The notes below the pieces were generated by a model that saw nothing but the letters and a program-made list of their open reading frames with translations, searched no databases and was not told where the DNA came from. Source: an uncultured Clostridia bacterium (GTDB taxonomy: Bacteria > Bacillota > Clostridia > Oscillospirales > Acutalibacteraceae). From it: a stretch of 64,000 nucleotides of DNA. Shown here in pieces: positions 54,053-63,157 of this stretch. Numbering within the stretch: the first letter of the stretch is position 1; every line of letters begins with the position of its first letter. A program made the translations under genes and the position numbers. Where the stretch lies: assembly GCA_947305745.1 (NCBI GenBank), contig CAMZEH010000001.1, positions 354,720 through 418,719 on the forward strand. The letters are read 5' to 3'.

Positions 54053-55255
54053 ATGATAGAAAATTTTGAATACGGTATTAAGTCAAATTTTCAAAAAGCT
54101 GTTTCGTTAGTTCTCGTAACTACGGTATGTACGGTTTCCGTATTTTCCGTTGGGAATCTTAGCCATAAAGTAAATGTGGATGTCGATGGTGAAAAACTTT
54201 CTACGCTCACTTTGAATGCGGACACCGATAAAATTCTTTCTCAAGTCGGAGTCAAGGCGGAGCCCAATGACATTGTAACGCGCAGCGACGAAAACAACGA
54301 GATAAACATAAATGTAAAAAAATCATTTAATGTTTATGTAAAGCGCGGGGAAGATGTTACCACCGTAGAGATTGCGGAGGGGACTGTAAAGGATGCTCTT
54401 GAAAAATCGGGAATTTCTCCGGCATGCGATGAAGGAATTAATTTTTCATTGGAAGATAAGCTATTCCCGAACATGAATATAGTCATTTCGCCGCTCATTA
54501 TGATAAGCGTTAATGTCGGTGGAAATGTCGAACAATGTTTTGTGCCGCAGTGTACGGTGATTGATGCTCTTAAATATCTGAATATCGATATTTCTTCCGA
54601 AGATATTCTGAACGTTGATGCTCTTGCGGAGATATACGATGGGATGGAAATTGTCTTAAATAAGGTTGAATATACAGAGGAAACAGTAGATGAAGAAGTA
54701 CCCTTCAATACTATTTATAAAAAATCCAATCTTATAAAAGATGATGAGCAGAAAATTTCATCATCCGGGAAAAAAGGAATAAACAGAGTAACATACAGAA
54801 AAGTTATCATTGACGGTAATGAAATCAGCAAAGAAGTGATAAACACCATTGTTGTTTCCGAGCCTGTCGATGAAGTAATAATTACAAGCGAGAATCACAG
54901 AGAGAACACACATAAAGAAGAAGCTTACGCTCCGTCCCCAAGTGCGCAAAGTTCTGATTCCGAAGGAAAGACTTTTATCGGATCGGCAACCGCCTACACA
55001 GCTAATCCCGGAAGTCGTACAGCTACAGGAACAATTCCGTGTGCGGGGAAAACAGCTGCAGTTAACTTTAGTAAGATACCGCGTGGGAGCAAGATAAAAG
55101 TAACATCACTCAGTGGTAGCCTGATAGGTATTTATACGGCTGAAGATACAGGCGGAGCTCTAATGAGCGGTAGCGCGATCGTTGATATTTTTATGGATTC
55201 TCGCAGCTCATGCATGAACTTCGGTAGGCAACAAGTAAAAGTTAGAATATTATAA
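54053..55255 (+). CDS. G5/3D domain cell-wall protein, YabE-like
   Basis: A 400-residue exported protein. One N-terminal hydrophobic segment (AVSLVLVTTVCTVSVFSVG) is followed by two DUF348-type repeats (around 55-110 and 150-205), a G5 domain (KVEYTEETVDEEVPFNTIYK, then KGINRVTYRKVIIDG), a Ser-rich linker and a C-terminal 3D domain (SATAYTANPGSRTATGT, AVNFSKIPRGSKIKV, TAEDTGGALMSG, IVDIFMDS) carrying the three Asp. This is the layout of YabE and related Rpf/MltA-like factors that cleave or remodel peptidoglycan. AAAGGAGG lies 12 bases before the ATG. It is closed by a strong terminator. Confidence 0.9.
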   Translation: MIENFEYGIKSNFQKAVSLVLVTTVCTVSVFSVGNLSHKVNVDVDGEKLSTLTLNADTDKILSQVGVKAEPNDIVTRSDENNEININVKKSFNVYVKRGEDVTTVEIAEGTVKDALEKSGISPACDEGINFSLEDKLFPNMNIVISPLIMISVNVGGNVEQCFVPQCTVIDALKYLNIDISSEDILNVDALAEIYDGMEIVLNKVEYTEETVDEEVPFNTIYKKSNLIKDDEQKISSSGKKGINRVTYRKVIIDGNEISKEVINTIVVSEPVDEVIITSENHRENTHKEEAYAPSPSAQSSDSEGKTFIGSATAYTANPGSRTATGTIPCAGKTAAVNFSKIPRGSKIKVTSLSGSLIGIYTAEDTGGALMSGSAIVDIFMDSRSSCMNFGRQQVKVRIL

Positions 55256-55267
55256 CATATAAATTAA

Positions 55268-55304
55268 AAACCTAAGCTTTTGAAGGAAGCTTAGGTTTGT
55301 TTTT
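55268..55304. terminator. terminator between the G5/3D gene and corA
   Basis: AAACCTAAGCTT at 55268-55279 pairs with AAGCTTAGGTTT at 55287-55298, with a T-rich tail on the plus strand and an A-rich lead that gives T on the minus strand. Confidence 0.88.
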
Positions 55305-55309
55305 GTGTG

Positions 55310-56221
55310 TTACCAAAACTTTTTCTTTTTGAGGAAAAACCCTATCCAAACAACTATTAAAATATTGGCAATTATAAATATTGGGTATGCGTAAGGGTGG
55401 TCAAGTTCGGGGAATACTTTAAAATTCATGCCATACCAGGCTGTGAAAATCATTGCCGGGGTAAACATAGTGGTAACAGCGGTGAGCAGATTCATGTTTT
55501 TGTTTTGTTTCATTTCGATTTGGTTTCGGAAGGCGTCTCGTATCTGATTTGAATATTCGCGCAGATATTTTGTTTCTTCTTGTAGTTGCGTTGCACGAAT
55601 AGTAAATTTGCGAAATAGCTTTATATCTTCATCGGAGAAAAATTCATTTTCGTTTTCTTGCAGCTCCGTCCCGACGTCTATAAGCTGAGTATAATATCTG
55701 TAAAACATCAAAACTTCTTTTCTGAATTTTGCCATAGGTACCGTAAAATTATTGGTTTGCCCTTGGGCGACGGCCGATTCCATTTTAATGAGCCTGTCGC
55801 TCATTTCTTCAAGATACCTGAGATCGTTTTCAACGAGCGTTTCTAGAAATTCATATAAAAATCTGCCGACTTTTATTTTATGATGAAATTTATCTTTTGA
55901 TATTTTTTTAATGCACGAACTAACTATAGTGCCGCCATCTATGAACATAATTTGGTGGGCGTCAATAATAAAGCCAAAGGTTTTTCTTTTGATTTCCTTA
56001 TCTTTGCTAAGCACGGAAAATGTTCCTGAAAGCACGTCTTTGTGTACCGTAGCTCTGCAGCATTGTGCGTTTTGGTAATTGGGGACTAAATTTTTGTCAA
56101 ATCCGTGATCTTTAATTAGTTTTTCCAGTTCTTCCGATGTTAAAACTACTATAGAATCTCCCGTATAACCCTCGAGGCTTTCGTGTTTTGTGAAATCCTG
56201 TTCAATTTTATAAAAATTCAT
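55310..56221 (-). CDS. CorA-like divalent cation transporter
   Basis: A 303-residue CorA-family protein for Mg2+ or related cations. The cytosolic N-terminal part ends in a long helical stretch (about 150-235), then two C-terminal membrane spans follow, with the family motif in AWYGMNFKV between them and a Lys-rich end (FFLKKKKFW). The extracytoplasmic loop after GMN (FPELDHPYAYP) is typical. It is monocistronic. The exact ion cannot be told from sequence. Confidence 0.9.
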   Translation of the reverse strand: MNFYKIEQDFTKHESLEGYTGDSIVVLTSEELEKLIKDHGFDKNLVPNYQNAQCCRATVHKDVLSGTFSVLSKDKEIKRKTFGFIIDAHQIMFIDGGTIVSSCIKKISKDKFHHKIKVGRFLYEFLETLVENDLRYLEEMSDRLIKMESAVAQGQTNNFTVPMAKFRKEVLMFYRYYTQLIDVGTELQENENEFFSDEDIKLFRKFTIRATQLQEETKYLREYSNQIRDAFRNQIEMKQNKNMNLLTAVTTMFTPAMIFTAWYGMNFKVFPELDHPYAYPIFIIANILIVVWIGFFLKKKKFW

Positions 56222-56311
56222 TATGCCACCCCAACAATTTATAATTTACCTATATTATACTTGTGACCGAGCAAATTTCAACTAATATTTAGGATTTTAA
56301 TAAAAAGAAAT

Positions 56312-57556
56312 TTAACTATCTGACTTAAACCCCGAAAGCTTAACTTTAGCAATCTCGCAAGAACTTAGAGCGTATACGTTTTTATTTTGAGAAGGTAAAA
56401 TTTTTCTATAGAATTTTTCCGTGCTTATGTGTCCTTCACAGTACCCCCACATATTATAGGAAAAAATTTTATTTTTTGTTATGCCTATTATTTTTTCACT
56501 CTTTAAAATTATGTCATTGAAGCTTTGTTCGGTTTCTATTTTCATCGTTTCTTCCGCGTGTTCATTGAGCTTTATTAAAGTATCCCTCGAAGATTCGTTA
56601 ACTGACGAAGAAATGCAGATACATAGCGTTCCAGATTTGTCAAAATCGTAAAATTTTAAAATTTTGTTTTCATAATTTTTTTTGATCACGGATTTTGTCC
56701 TCGGATTTATAAATGACGAATATTTATCCCCGATGGCAACGATGTCTCCGTTTGCGAAATATTTTATATCGGTAACCATGTTGTCGGGAAGTTCGAATTG
56801 TGATTTTACGGTTTTGGAAGCGCTGTCGACGATATATACGTTCGAGATGATGTCCCCGTTGTACGCTGATATGCCTGAAAGAGCTATTTCACCGCTCGAG
56901 GAATTCATTTCTATGTTTGTTATGTAGTAATCGGAAAATGGCACTTTGAATTTCAGCGTATTGTTTATGTCATACACGTAAAGCTCGGCGAGATACCTCG
57001 GAGAGTGTGTTACAACAGCATATGAGCCGTTATTGGAAATAGATGCGGTCAAGATATTATGTTCGGTTTCGGCGGAATGGAGAGTTCTCGTGTTGCTCGC
57101 TATTTTAAAGTTTTTCCCGCCCCGGTCAAAAATAATATGCCTCAGACCCGCAGATTTTAAATTTGGGTTGCTGAAGTTGTGTTTTTCGCTTTGAATCAGT
57201 TTCCCTTTCTTGGATAGTACATTAAAGTAGCTGTCACTCAGAGCGATAATGTACCCGTCGTTTAATTGCAAATTCTCAGTTATTATTTTTTCCCCCTGAA
57301 TTTGTACCGGGAAATAACTTTTCAGAGAAAAGCTTTTGATAGAGTTTTCTGTCCAAATCAAAATGTTTTCTGGATATAGATTGACCCTGTTCGCCCAAAG
57401 CATTAAAATAAAAAACACAGAAACTAAAATAATGCTGATTCTTTTGAATTCCGAAATAGCATTTTTGATTTTTTCGCTTGAATTAATTTTGCCGGTAATT
57501 CTGCCTATAATATGTCTTATATTTCGGAAGAAATTAATATTTTCAATACTTTTCAA
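56312..57556 (-). CDS. DUF5711-like membrane-anchored beta-propeller protein
   Basis: A protein of about 414 residues with one N-terminal membrane span (IILVSVFFILMLWANRV) after a basic cytosolic stretch, then a large extracytoplasmic part with WD/PQQ-like repeated strands (GYIIALSDSYFNVL, GSYAVVTHSPRYLAELYVYD, GEIALSGISAYNG), consistent with a beta propeller. It resembles proteins I recall as DUF5711 in Ruminococcaceae-type clostridia. TTG at 57556 with GGCAGG 9 bases upstream is the likely start; TTG 57577, overlapping the truA stop, is the alternative. It is probably co-transcribed with truA. Function unknown. Confidence 0.68.
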   Translation of the reverse strand: MKSIENINFFRNIRHIIGRITGKINSSEKIKNAISEFKRISIILVSVFFILMLWANRVNLYPENILIWTENSIKSFSLKSYFPVQIQGEKIITENLQLNDGYIIALSDSYFNVLSKKGKLIQSEKHNFSNPNLKSAGLRHIIFDRGGKNFKIASNTRTLHSAETEHNILTASISNNGSYAVVTHSPRYLAELYVYDINNTLKFKVPFSDYYITNIEMNSSSGEIALSGISAYNGDIISNVYIVDSASKTVKSQFELPDNMVTDIKYFANGDIVAIGDKYSSFINPRTKSVIKKNYENKILKFYDFDKSGTLCICISSSVNESSRDTLIKLNEHAEETMKIETEQSFNDIILKSEKIIGITKNKIFSYNMWGYCEGHISTEKFYRKILPSQNKNVYALSSCEIAKVKLSGFKSDS

Positions 57557-57573
57557 TTTAACATACCTGCCAA

Positions 57574-58347
57574 TCAATAAAATATACGGTTTAAATATAG
57601 TCCATGGGGAGGAGCTGTCGGCCCCGCGAAATTTCTTTTCTTGGAATTTATGATTTTAGGAATGTCGTTAGGTTTTATTTTCCCTTGAGAAACTCTCAGT
57701 AGTGTGCCGACCATAATTCTAACCATATTATAAAGGAAACCGTTGGCTTTTACTACAAAATTTACGAAATCGCCATCTTTTTCTATTTTAAAATATTCAA
57801 TCGTGCGTTCCATATTTTCTTGTTTGCGACTGTCAAGCGTTGCAAATGCGGTAAAATCGTGCTTCCCGATAAAATTTTGGGCAGCTTCATTCATAAGTTC
57901 AGTTTTTAGCGGATACCAGTAATGCAGCGCGCGCCCGTCCAAAAAAGGATTGCGAATTTTATTATTCCAAATTTTGTAAATGTATTCCTTCCCTTTGCAA
58001 GAATATCTAGCATGAAAATTTTCATCTTTTTCGGCGCAATCATATACGCAAATATCGCCGGGCAGATGACGATTTAGCGCAAAAACGAAATTTTCACATT
58101 TCATACAAGATGTCGTGTGAAAATTTACAACATACATATTTGCATGAACTCCGGTATCTGTGCGGCTGCAACCTTTTATGTCAACACGTTCTTTGAGAAT
58201 TTTATAAAGTGCCTCTTGAAAGATTTCCTGAACTGTTAACGCGTTTTCTTGAATTTGCCAGCCGTGATAATTCGTCCCGACATAACAAAGTTTTAACGCA
58301 ATATTCCGTAAAATGTGTTTGGGCTTTTCATTAGCATGTTGTTGCAT
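57574..58347 (-). CDS. truA: tRNA pseudouridine(38-40) synthase TruA
   Basis: A 257-residue TruA that modifies uridines 38-40 in the tRNA anticodon arm. The opening LKLCYVGTNYHGWQIQ, the catalytic CSRTDTGVHA (Asp after RT), and the ending motif FLYNMVRIMVGTLLRVSQGK are all intact. GGAG precedes the ATG at 58347. The gene is downstream of a methyltransferase gene and its stop overlaps a possible start of the DUF5711-like gene. Confidence 0.95.
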   Translation of the reverse strand: MQQHANEKPKHILRNIALKLCYVGTNYHGWQIQENALTVQEIFQEALYKILKERVDIKGCSRTDTGVHANMYVVNFHTTSCMKCENFVFALNRHLPGDICVYDCAEKDENFHARYSCKGKEYIYKIWNNKIRNPFLDGRALHYWYPLKTELMNEAAQNFIGKHDFTAFATLDSRKQENMERTIEYFKIEKDGDFVNFVVKANGFLYNMVRIMVGTLLRVSQGKIKPNDIPKIINSKKRNFAGPTAPPHGLYLNRIFY

Positions 58348-58439
58348 AGTATAACTCCAAAAATTATTAAAAATGTTGGGCTTGTTACTTTCGTTATCTG
58401 TTTGTGTTTTTGAAATCCAATTACGGGTGTGATTTTTAT

Positions 58440-59315
58440 TTAAAAAATTTTATTTTTGCTCCAAATGGCAGTGGCGCCGGCAGGAATCACTACATCGGAA
58501 TTCGAGACAGGAATCCCTATTTCGTCAGCAAAGACGTATCCACCGCGCTTTTTTGCAACTGTTTGAGAGAGCAGAGACGCCATAGTACCTGCAGAAAGAC
58601 CTGTCGAGTAAGAATTGATGACAAAAAATTCAGGGTTTTCGGATAGTAATTTTTCGCATGTATTCACAAAATCATACAAACTATCCTCTAATTTCCAGAT
58701 TTCGCCCTTTGGACCTCTGCCATAAGAAGGCGGGTCCATAATTACGCAGTCGTATTTGCGGCCTCTTTTAATTTCGCGCAGAACGAATTTTTCGCAGTCG
58801 TCGACAATCCAACGTATAGGTTTATCATCTAGTTTGGATAGTCTAGCATTCTCGCGCGCCCACGAGACCATGCCCTTCGCCGCGTCGACATGGCAAACTT
58901 CCGCGCCCGCTTCGGCGCAGGCGAGGGTAGCGCCGCCTGTATATGCAAATAAGTTTAAAACATTTGTTCCGCGAGCTCTTTTTGATATAACTTCCCTAAA
59001 TAAATCCCAGTTTACTGCTTGCTCCGGGAAAATCCCGGTATGCTTAAAATTCATCATTTTTATATTAAATTTCAAATTTCTATACGAAACATTCCATATA
59101 TTTTTAGGTATATTTTTTACTTCCCATCTGCCTCCGCCTGATGACGAACGATGATAAACAGCGTTTGGATTTTGCCAATTTTTATCGATTTTTGGTGTAT
59201 TCCATATAATTTGTGGGTCGGGTCTTATCAAAATCATATCGCCCCAGCGTTCCAAACGTTCTCCGCTTGAGGCATCCAAAAGCTCATAATCTTTCCAATT
59301 TTTTGTAAATCTCAT
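58440..59315 (-). CDS. class I SAM-dependent rRNA methyltransferase, RlmI/YwbD-like
   Basis: A 291-residue methyltransferase. The Rossmann fold is seen at NVLNLFAYTGGATLACAEAGAEVCHVDAAKGMVSWARENA and the catalytic DPPSYGRGPKGEIWKLE motif follows about 60 residues later. This pattern matches the family of 23S rRNA cytosine-C5 methyltransferases of RlmI/RlmK type, but without an N-terminal PUA domain, as in several clostridial homologues; the target base is inferred. It lies between truA and glmM on the same strand. Confidence 0.84.
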   Translation of the reverse strand: MRFTKNWKDYELLDASSGERLERWGDMILIRPDPQIIWNTPKIDKNWQNPNAVYHRSSSGGGRWEVKNIPKNIWNVSYRNLKFNIKMMNFKHTGIFPEQAVNWDLFREVISKRARGTNVLNLFAYTGGATLACAEAGAEVCHVDAAKGMVSWARENARLSKLDDKPIRWIVDDCEKFVLREIKRGRKYDCVIMDPPSYGRGPKGEIWKLEDSLYDFVNTCEKLLSENPEFFVINSYSTGLSAGTMASLLSQTVAKKRGGYVFADEIGIPVSNSDVVIPAGATAIWSKNKIF

Positions 59316-59335
59316 TTTATGTATTTCCTCTAAAA

Positions 59336-60688
59336 TTAATCTAAATTGCTTTCGACGACTTCTTTCGCTTGCGCCAAAAGTCCGTCAAGTTTGCTTTCGT
59401 CTTCATGCTCGAACATAATTCTGATTTTTGGCTCTGTGCCTGATTCTCTAAGAACAATTCGGCCTTTTTCGCCGAGCTCATTTGTTATGTTTTTGATATA
59501 ATCATTTATGTTTTTATTTTTTGCTATAATGCCTTTCTGCGATAATTTTATATTGATATTCAAAGATTTTTGAGGATATTTTTTTATTAATCTTCGTAAT
59601 TCCGAAGCTTTTAGTTCGGAATTTGACAATATATTTATCAATTGAACTGCTGTAAGCTGACCATCACCGGTAGTCGAGTAATCTAAAAATATTACGTGCC
59701 CGGATTGCTCTCCGCCTAGGGAATAGCCCGTTTCCAGCATTCTTTCGAGGACGTACCTGTCGCCGACTTTCGTTTCCGAAAAGGCAATTCCGTTTTCGAA
59801 GCAGAACTTTTTAAGCCCCATGTTAGACATAATCGTTGCAACTAAAGTATCGTTTTTTAACCTGTTATTTTCCTTAAGGTTTTTCGCGCAAATAGCTAAA
59901 ATAACGTCGCCATCCATGGTTTCGCCGGTTTCGTCCACGGCAAGACATCTGTCTGCATCTCCGTCAAAAGCGATTCCGATATCATAGCCATTATCAATTA
60001 CGTATTTTTTTAAGCTCTCGAGGTGCGTAGAGCCGCAATTATCGTTGATGTTTGTGCCGTTTGGGCTGCTATTTATTATAGAAGCATTAATGCCGAGCTT
60101 TTTAAATAGCATCTCTGCCGTGGCGCTCGCCGAACCGTTTGCGCAGTCAATAGCTATTTTTAGCTTACGCGGGAAATTTTTAACCGTCTGAGCTACGTAA
60201 TTAGTGTAATCAGTCAGTGCTGTGCTGCATTTTGTTACTTTGCCAATCCCATCGCCGACGAGCGGGGGAGAGGACTCAAAATTATTTTCCGAAATCAACT
60301 TTTCAATCTTATTTTCGATTTCGTCCGGTAATTTGTATCCATTTTTATCAAATAGTTTTATGCCGTTGAATTCATAGGAATTGTGCGATGCCGAAATCAT
60401 AATTCCTGCATCGGCGTTATATTTTTTTATTAAATAAGCGACGGCCGGCGTGGGCACGACTCCCAGAGAAACAGCCTCTGCTCCACATGAGCATAAACCT
60501 GCAAAAAGCGCTGATTCGAGCATATCCGACGAAATTCGCGTATCTTTTCCTACTAGAATTTTCGGCTTGCTTTTTTGAGAATCAGTTAGAATTTTTGCGG
60601 CCGCTTTGCCGATTTTTATTGCCAGCTCGCATGTGAGTTCTTGGTTAGCTATGCCGCGAATACCGTCTGTACCAAAAAGTTTTTTCAT
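59336..60688 (-). CDS. glmM: phosphoglucosamine mutase
   Basis: A 450-residue enzyme converting glucosamine-6-phosphate to glucosamine-1-phosphate for UDP-GlcNAc and peptidoglycan synthesis. It has FGTDGIRGIANQELT at the start, the phosphoserine loop GIMISASHNSYEFNGIKLF (Ser of SASH), the metal loop AFDGDADRCL and the sugar loop GGEQSGHVIF, with the phosphate-binding RESGTEPKIRIM near the end. Its substrate is made by GlmS at 28036-29910. It follows ruvB by 26 bases, so it may share the ruv transcript. Confidence 0.96.
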   Translation of the reverse strand: MKKLFGTDGIRGIANQELTCELAIKIGKAAAKILTDSQKSKPKILVGKDTRISSDMLESALFAGLCSCGAEAVSLGVVPTPAVAYLIKKYNADAGIMISASHNSYEFNGIKLFDKNGYKLPDEIENKIEKLISENNFESSPPLVGDGIGKVTKCSTALTDYTNYVAQTVKNFPRKLKIAIDCANGSASATAEMLFKKLGINASIINSSPNGTNINDNCGSTHLESLKKYVIDNGYDIGIAFDGDADRCLAVDETGETMDGDVILAICAKNLKENNRLKNDTLVATIMSNMGLKKFCFENGIAFSETKVGDRYVLERMLETGYSLGGEQSGHVIFLDYSTTGDGQLTAVQLINILSNSELKASELRRLIKKYPQKSLNINIKLSQKGIIAKNKNINDYIKNITNELGEKGRIVLRESGTEPKIRIMFEHEDESKLDGLLAQAKEVVESNLD

Positions 60689-60714
60689 TGTAAATTTGTT
60701 TCCTCCAAAGTGTG

Positions 60715-61740
60715 TTATTCAAAAGTGCATTGTTCGGGCTGTTCGTTTTGATTTTTATAGCCTAAATGTAAGTATGCGGCTTTAGTTACGCATCTCCCTC
60801 TTGGCGTACGGCTGAGGAAGCCTATTTGCATCAGGAACGGCTCATAAACATCTTCGATAGTGATTGCTTCTTCGCCGATAGCCGCCGCAAGTGTTTCAAG
60901 CCCCACGGGCCCTCCGCCATAAAATGTTATCATGGTTTCGAGAAGTCTTCTGTCGTTGGCGTCAAGTCCGAGTTCATCAACGTCAAGTTTGTGTAGAGCT
61001 GTCCTTGCAATTTTTAAATTTATTTCTCCTTCGCCCAAAACCTGCGCAAAATCACGTACTCGTTTTAGTAATCTGTTTGCAATTCTGGGCGTGCCTCTGG
61101 AGCGTGACGCAATCTCCAAAGCTCCTTCTTCGTTTATTTTAATTTTCAAAATAGATGCGCTTCTTTTTACGATTTGTGAAAGCTCTTCGGGCGAGTACAT
61201 TTCGAGCCTTAAAATCACACCAAATCTGTCACGAAGCGGTGCAGTAAGCTGCCCTGCTCGAGTCGTCGCGCCTATAAGAGTAAATTTCGGAAGCGGCAGG
61301 TGATAGGAGGTCGCCATTTGGCCTTTTCCTGTTACGATGTCTATCGAGAAGTCCTCCATGGCAGGATATAAAATTTCCTCGACAGACCTTGAAAGTCGGT
61401 GAATTTCGTCAATAAATAGCACATCGCCTTCCGAAAGATTTGTAAGAAGCGCGGCCAGATCTCCGGGCTTTTCTATCGCGGGCCCGGAAGTAATTCTGAT
61501 ATTTACGCCCAGCTCTTTGGCGATTATCATGGAGAGCGTTGTTTTACCCAGCCCGGGAGGCCCATAAAGCAAAACGTGGTCGAGTGGTTCTCTCCTGAAT
61601 TTTGCCGCATCTATAAAAACTTTCAAGTTATCCTTTGCTTTTTCTTGCCCGATGTATTCGTCAAGAGTTTGAGGGCGCAGGGGGTTATCGTTTTCGGTAT
61701 CTTCTGTTATTTCGGCGGGATCTAAAATTCTGTCGTCCAT
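60715..61740 (-). CDS. ruvB: Holliday junction branch-migration helicase RuvB
   Basis: A 341-residue AAA+ motor that drives branch migration with RuvA. Walker [12 protein letters not shown], Walker [13 protein letters not shown], sensor 1 [18 protein letters not shown] and the C-terminal winged helix ([28 protein letters not shown]) are complete. It is four bases after ruvA in the ruvC-ruvA-ruvB order. Confidence 0.97.
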   Translation of the reverse strand: MDDRILDPAEITEDTENDNPLRPQTLDEYIGQEKAKDNLKVFIDAAKFRREPLDHVLLYGPPGLGKTTLSMIIAKELGVNIRITSGPAIEKPGDLAALLTNLSEGDVLFIDEIHRLSRSVEEILYPAMEDFSIDIVTGKGQMATSYHLPLPKFTLIGATTRAGQLTAPLRDRFGVILRLEMYSPEELSQIVKRSASILKIKINEEGALEIASRSRGTPRIANRLLKRVRDFAQVLGEGEINLKIARTALHKLDVDELGLDANDRRLLETMITFYGGGPVGLETLAAAIGEEAITIEDVYEPFLMQIGFLSRTPRGRCVTKAAYLHLGYKNQNEQPEQCTFE

Positions 61741-61744
61741 TTAA

Positions 61745-62347
61745 TTACACCTTCTTTGCCATTGATTTTAGCGCGGTATTTATCATTTCTTCAACGCTTG
61801 TCTCGGGGTTTAGCGCCGATAAAACAGGAACAACATCAACGGCGGAAAAGCCGAGTGTAGCAAGTGCTTTTGTAGCTTCCGAGATTTTCGAATTTTGAAT
61901 AGGTATATTTGTAAACGAATTGTTTGATGCTGTAAAGCTATTTTTTGAAATTTTATCTTTTAATTCCAGAACTATTCTTTCGGCTGTTTTTTTGCCTATA
62001 CCCGAGGCCGCCGTTAAACTTTTGCTGTCGCTCGATGTTATCAAAATTGCAAGCTTATCGGCGGGGAACTGCGAAAGTATTGCAAGTGCGGCTTTTGGTC
62101 CTACTCCCGAAACCGAAGTTAAAAGTTTAAAATACTCAAGCTCTGTTTTGTCGGAAAACCCGAATAAATCGACTGCGTCTTGCCTAACGTTCATGTAGGT
62201 ATATAAGGTAACTTCGCTTCCGATTTTTCTGCTGAGTGCGCTTTGGGTATAGAGCGAAGTCAGACATTTGTAGCCTACTCCCGCGCATTCTACTACCAAA
62301 AAATTACTTTCCGCAGTTAATAATATTCCTTTTAGGCTGTATATCAT
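61745..62347 (-). CDS. ruvA: Holliday junction DNA-binding protein RuvA
   Basis: A 200-residue RuvA. It has an OB-fold start (MIYSLKGILLTAESNFLVVECAGVGY), two helix-hairpin-helix motifs (LTSVSGVGPKAALAIL, LTAASGIGKKTAERIVLELKDK) and a flexible linker to the C-terminal RuvB-binding helices (SEATKALATLGFSAVDV). It recognises four-way junctions and loads RuvB. The gene sits 18 bases after ruvC and directly before ruvB. Confidence 0.96.
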   Translation of the reverse strand: MIYSLKGILLTAESNFLVVECAGVGYKCLTSLYTQSALSRKIGSEVTLYTYMNVRQDAVDLFGFSDKTELEYFKLLTSVSGVGPKAALAILSQFPADKLAILITSSDSKSLTAASGIGKKTAERIVLELKDKISKNSFTASNNSFTNIPIQNSKISEATKALATLGFSAVDVVPVLSALNPETSVEEMINTALKSMAKKV

Positions 62348-62365
62348 AACAAAAAACTCCTCATA

Positions 62366-62869
62366 TTAAAAATTCCCTGTTTTACGGTTTATGTATTGAA
62401 ATCCGAGCGAATTTGCATGGCATATTGCAATCGCGAGTGCGTCTGCGGTATCATCGGGCTTTGGCATTTCTTTGAGCCTCAGTAAGCGCTGCGTCATCAT
62501 CATGACTTGAGGTTTTTGCGCTTTACCGTAGCCTGTGACCGCTGTTTTTACTTGTAGCGGTGTGTATTCATATATAGGCAACCCAAATTTTTTTATCGCT
62601 AAAAGCGTCACCCCTCTAGCTTGCGCAACGTCTATAGCCGTTTTGTGGTTATTTTGAAAATACAGCTTTTCAATTGAAACTTCATCGGGTTTATATGTAT
62701 TTATAATGTCCGATAACTCGTTAAATATTATTTCAAGCCTGTTCGTAAACTCATCATTAGCGCTTGTGAATATTGCTCCATGATGTATAGGTGTATATTT
62801 TGCATTTTTGAATTCAATAATTCCGTATCCCACTATCGCATATCCCGGATCAATTCCCAAAATTACCAT
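62366..62869 (-). CDS. ruvC: Holliday junction resolvase RuvC
   Basis: A 167-residue RNase H-fold nuclease that cuts Holliday junctions. The four acidic residues appear in ILGIDPGYAIVGYG (Asp near 7), VSIEKLYFQNN (Glu near 65) and KPDDTADALAIAICH (two Asp near the C-terminal end). Start ATG 62869 with a GAGGTG-type site upstream. First gene of the ruvCAB cluster, which may extend through glmM. Confidence 0.96.
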   Translation of the reverse strand: MVILGIDPGYAIVGYGIIEFKNAKYTPIHHGAIFTSANDEFTNRLEIIFNELSDIINTYKPDEVSIEKLYFQNNHKTAIDVAQARGVTLLAIKKFGLPIYEYTPLQVKTAVTGYGKAQKPQVMMMTQRLLRLKEMPKPDDTADALAIAICHANSLGFQYINRKTGNF

Positions 62870-62965
62870 TCGATCACCTCTAACTGACTAATTATATCAT
62901 GGTATAAAACGAAAATAAATAAAAATCGAGTATGATAGTACCGGAAATATTTTTTAAAAAATTTA

Positions 62966-62994
62966 TTGAAATTATTCTCATTAAATGATAAAAT
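62966..62994 (+). promoter_or_regulatory. promoter of tRNA-Pro
   Basis: TTGAAA at 62966-62971 and TAAAAT at 62989-62994 with a 17-base spacer, 21 bases before the tRNA. Confidence 0.65.
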
Positions 62995-63015
62995 AAATTC
63001 GTAAAATGAATTTAT

Positions 63016-63092
63016 CTGGGTGTGGCGCAGTTTGGTAGCGCGCTTGAATGGGGTTCAAGAGGCCGCAGGTTCGATTCCTGTCACTCAGACCA
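63016..63092 (+). tRNA. tRNA-Pro (anticodon GGG)
   Basis: A complete 77-base cloverleaf with encoded CCA. Acceptor CTGGGTG pairs with CACTCAG (one G-T). The D arm is in GGCGCAGTTTGGTAGCGC; the anticodon stem CTTGA/TCAAG holds loop ATGGGGT, giving GGG, which reads Pro codons CCC and CCT. The T arm has the standard GGTTCGATTCC loop. C1-G72 and the A discriminator fit tRNA-Pro. Confidence 0.95.
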
Positions 63093-63157
63093 ATTTGACG
63101 CTAAACACGGTAATTTATACTGTGATTTGGTGTCATTTTTTTAGGGGGAAGTATATT

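Noticed and set aside
53875..54069. 64-codon frame before the G5/3D gene
   Set aside because: No ribosome site, AT-rich composition, and overlap with the real ribosome site and start of the next gene.
63020..63157. N-terminal extension of the YfbR-like frame into tRNA-Pro
   Set aside because: The extra codons translate the tRNA and its trailer; TTG 63158 has a proper ribosome site and starts a signal peptide.
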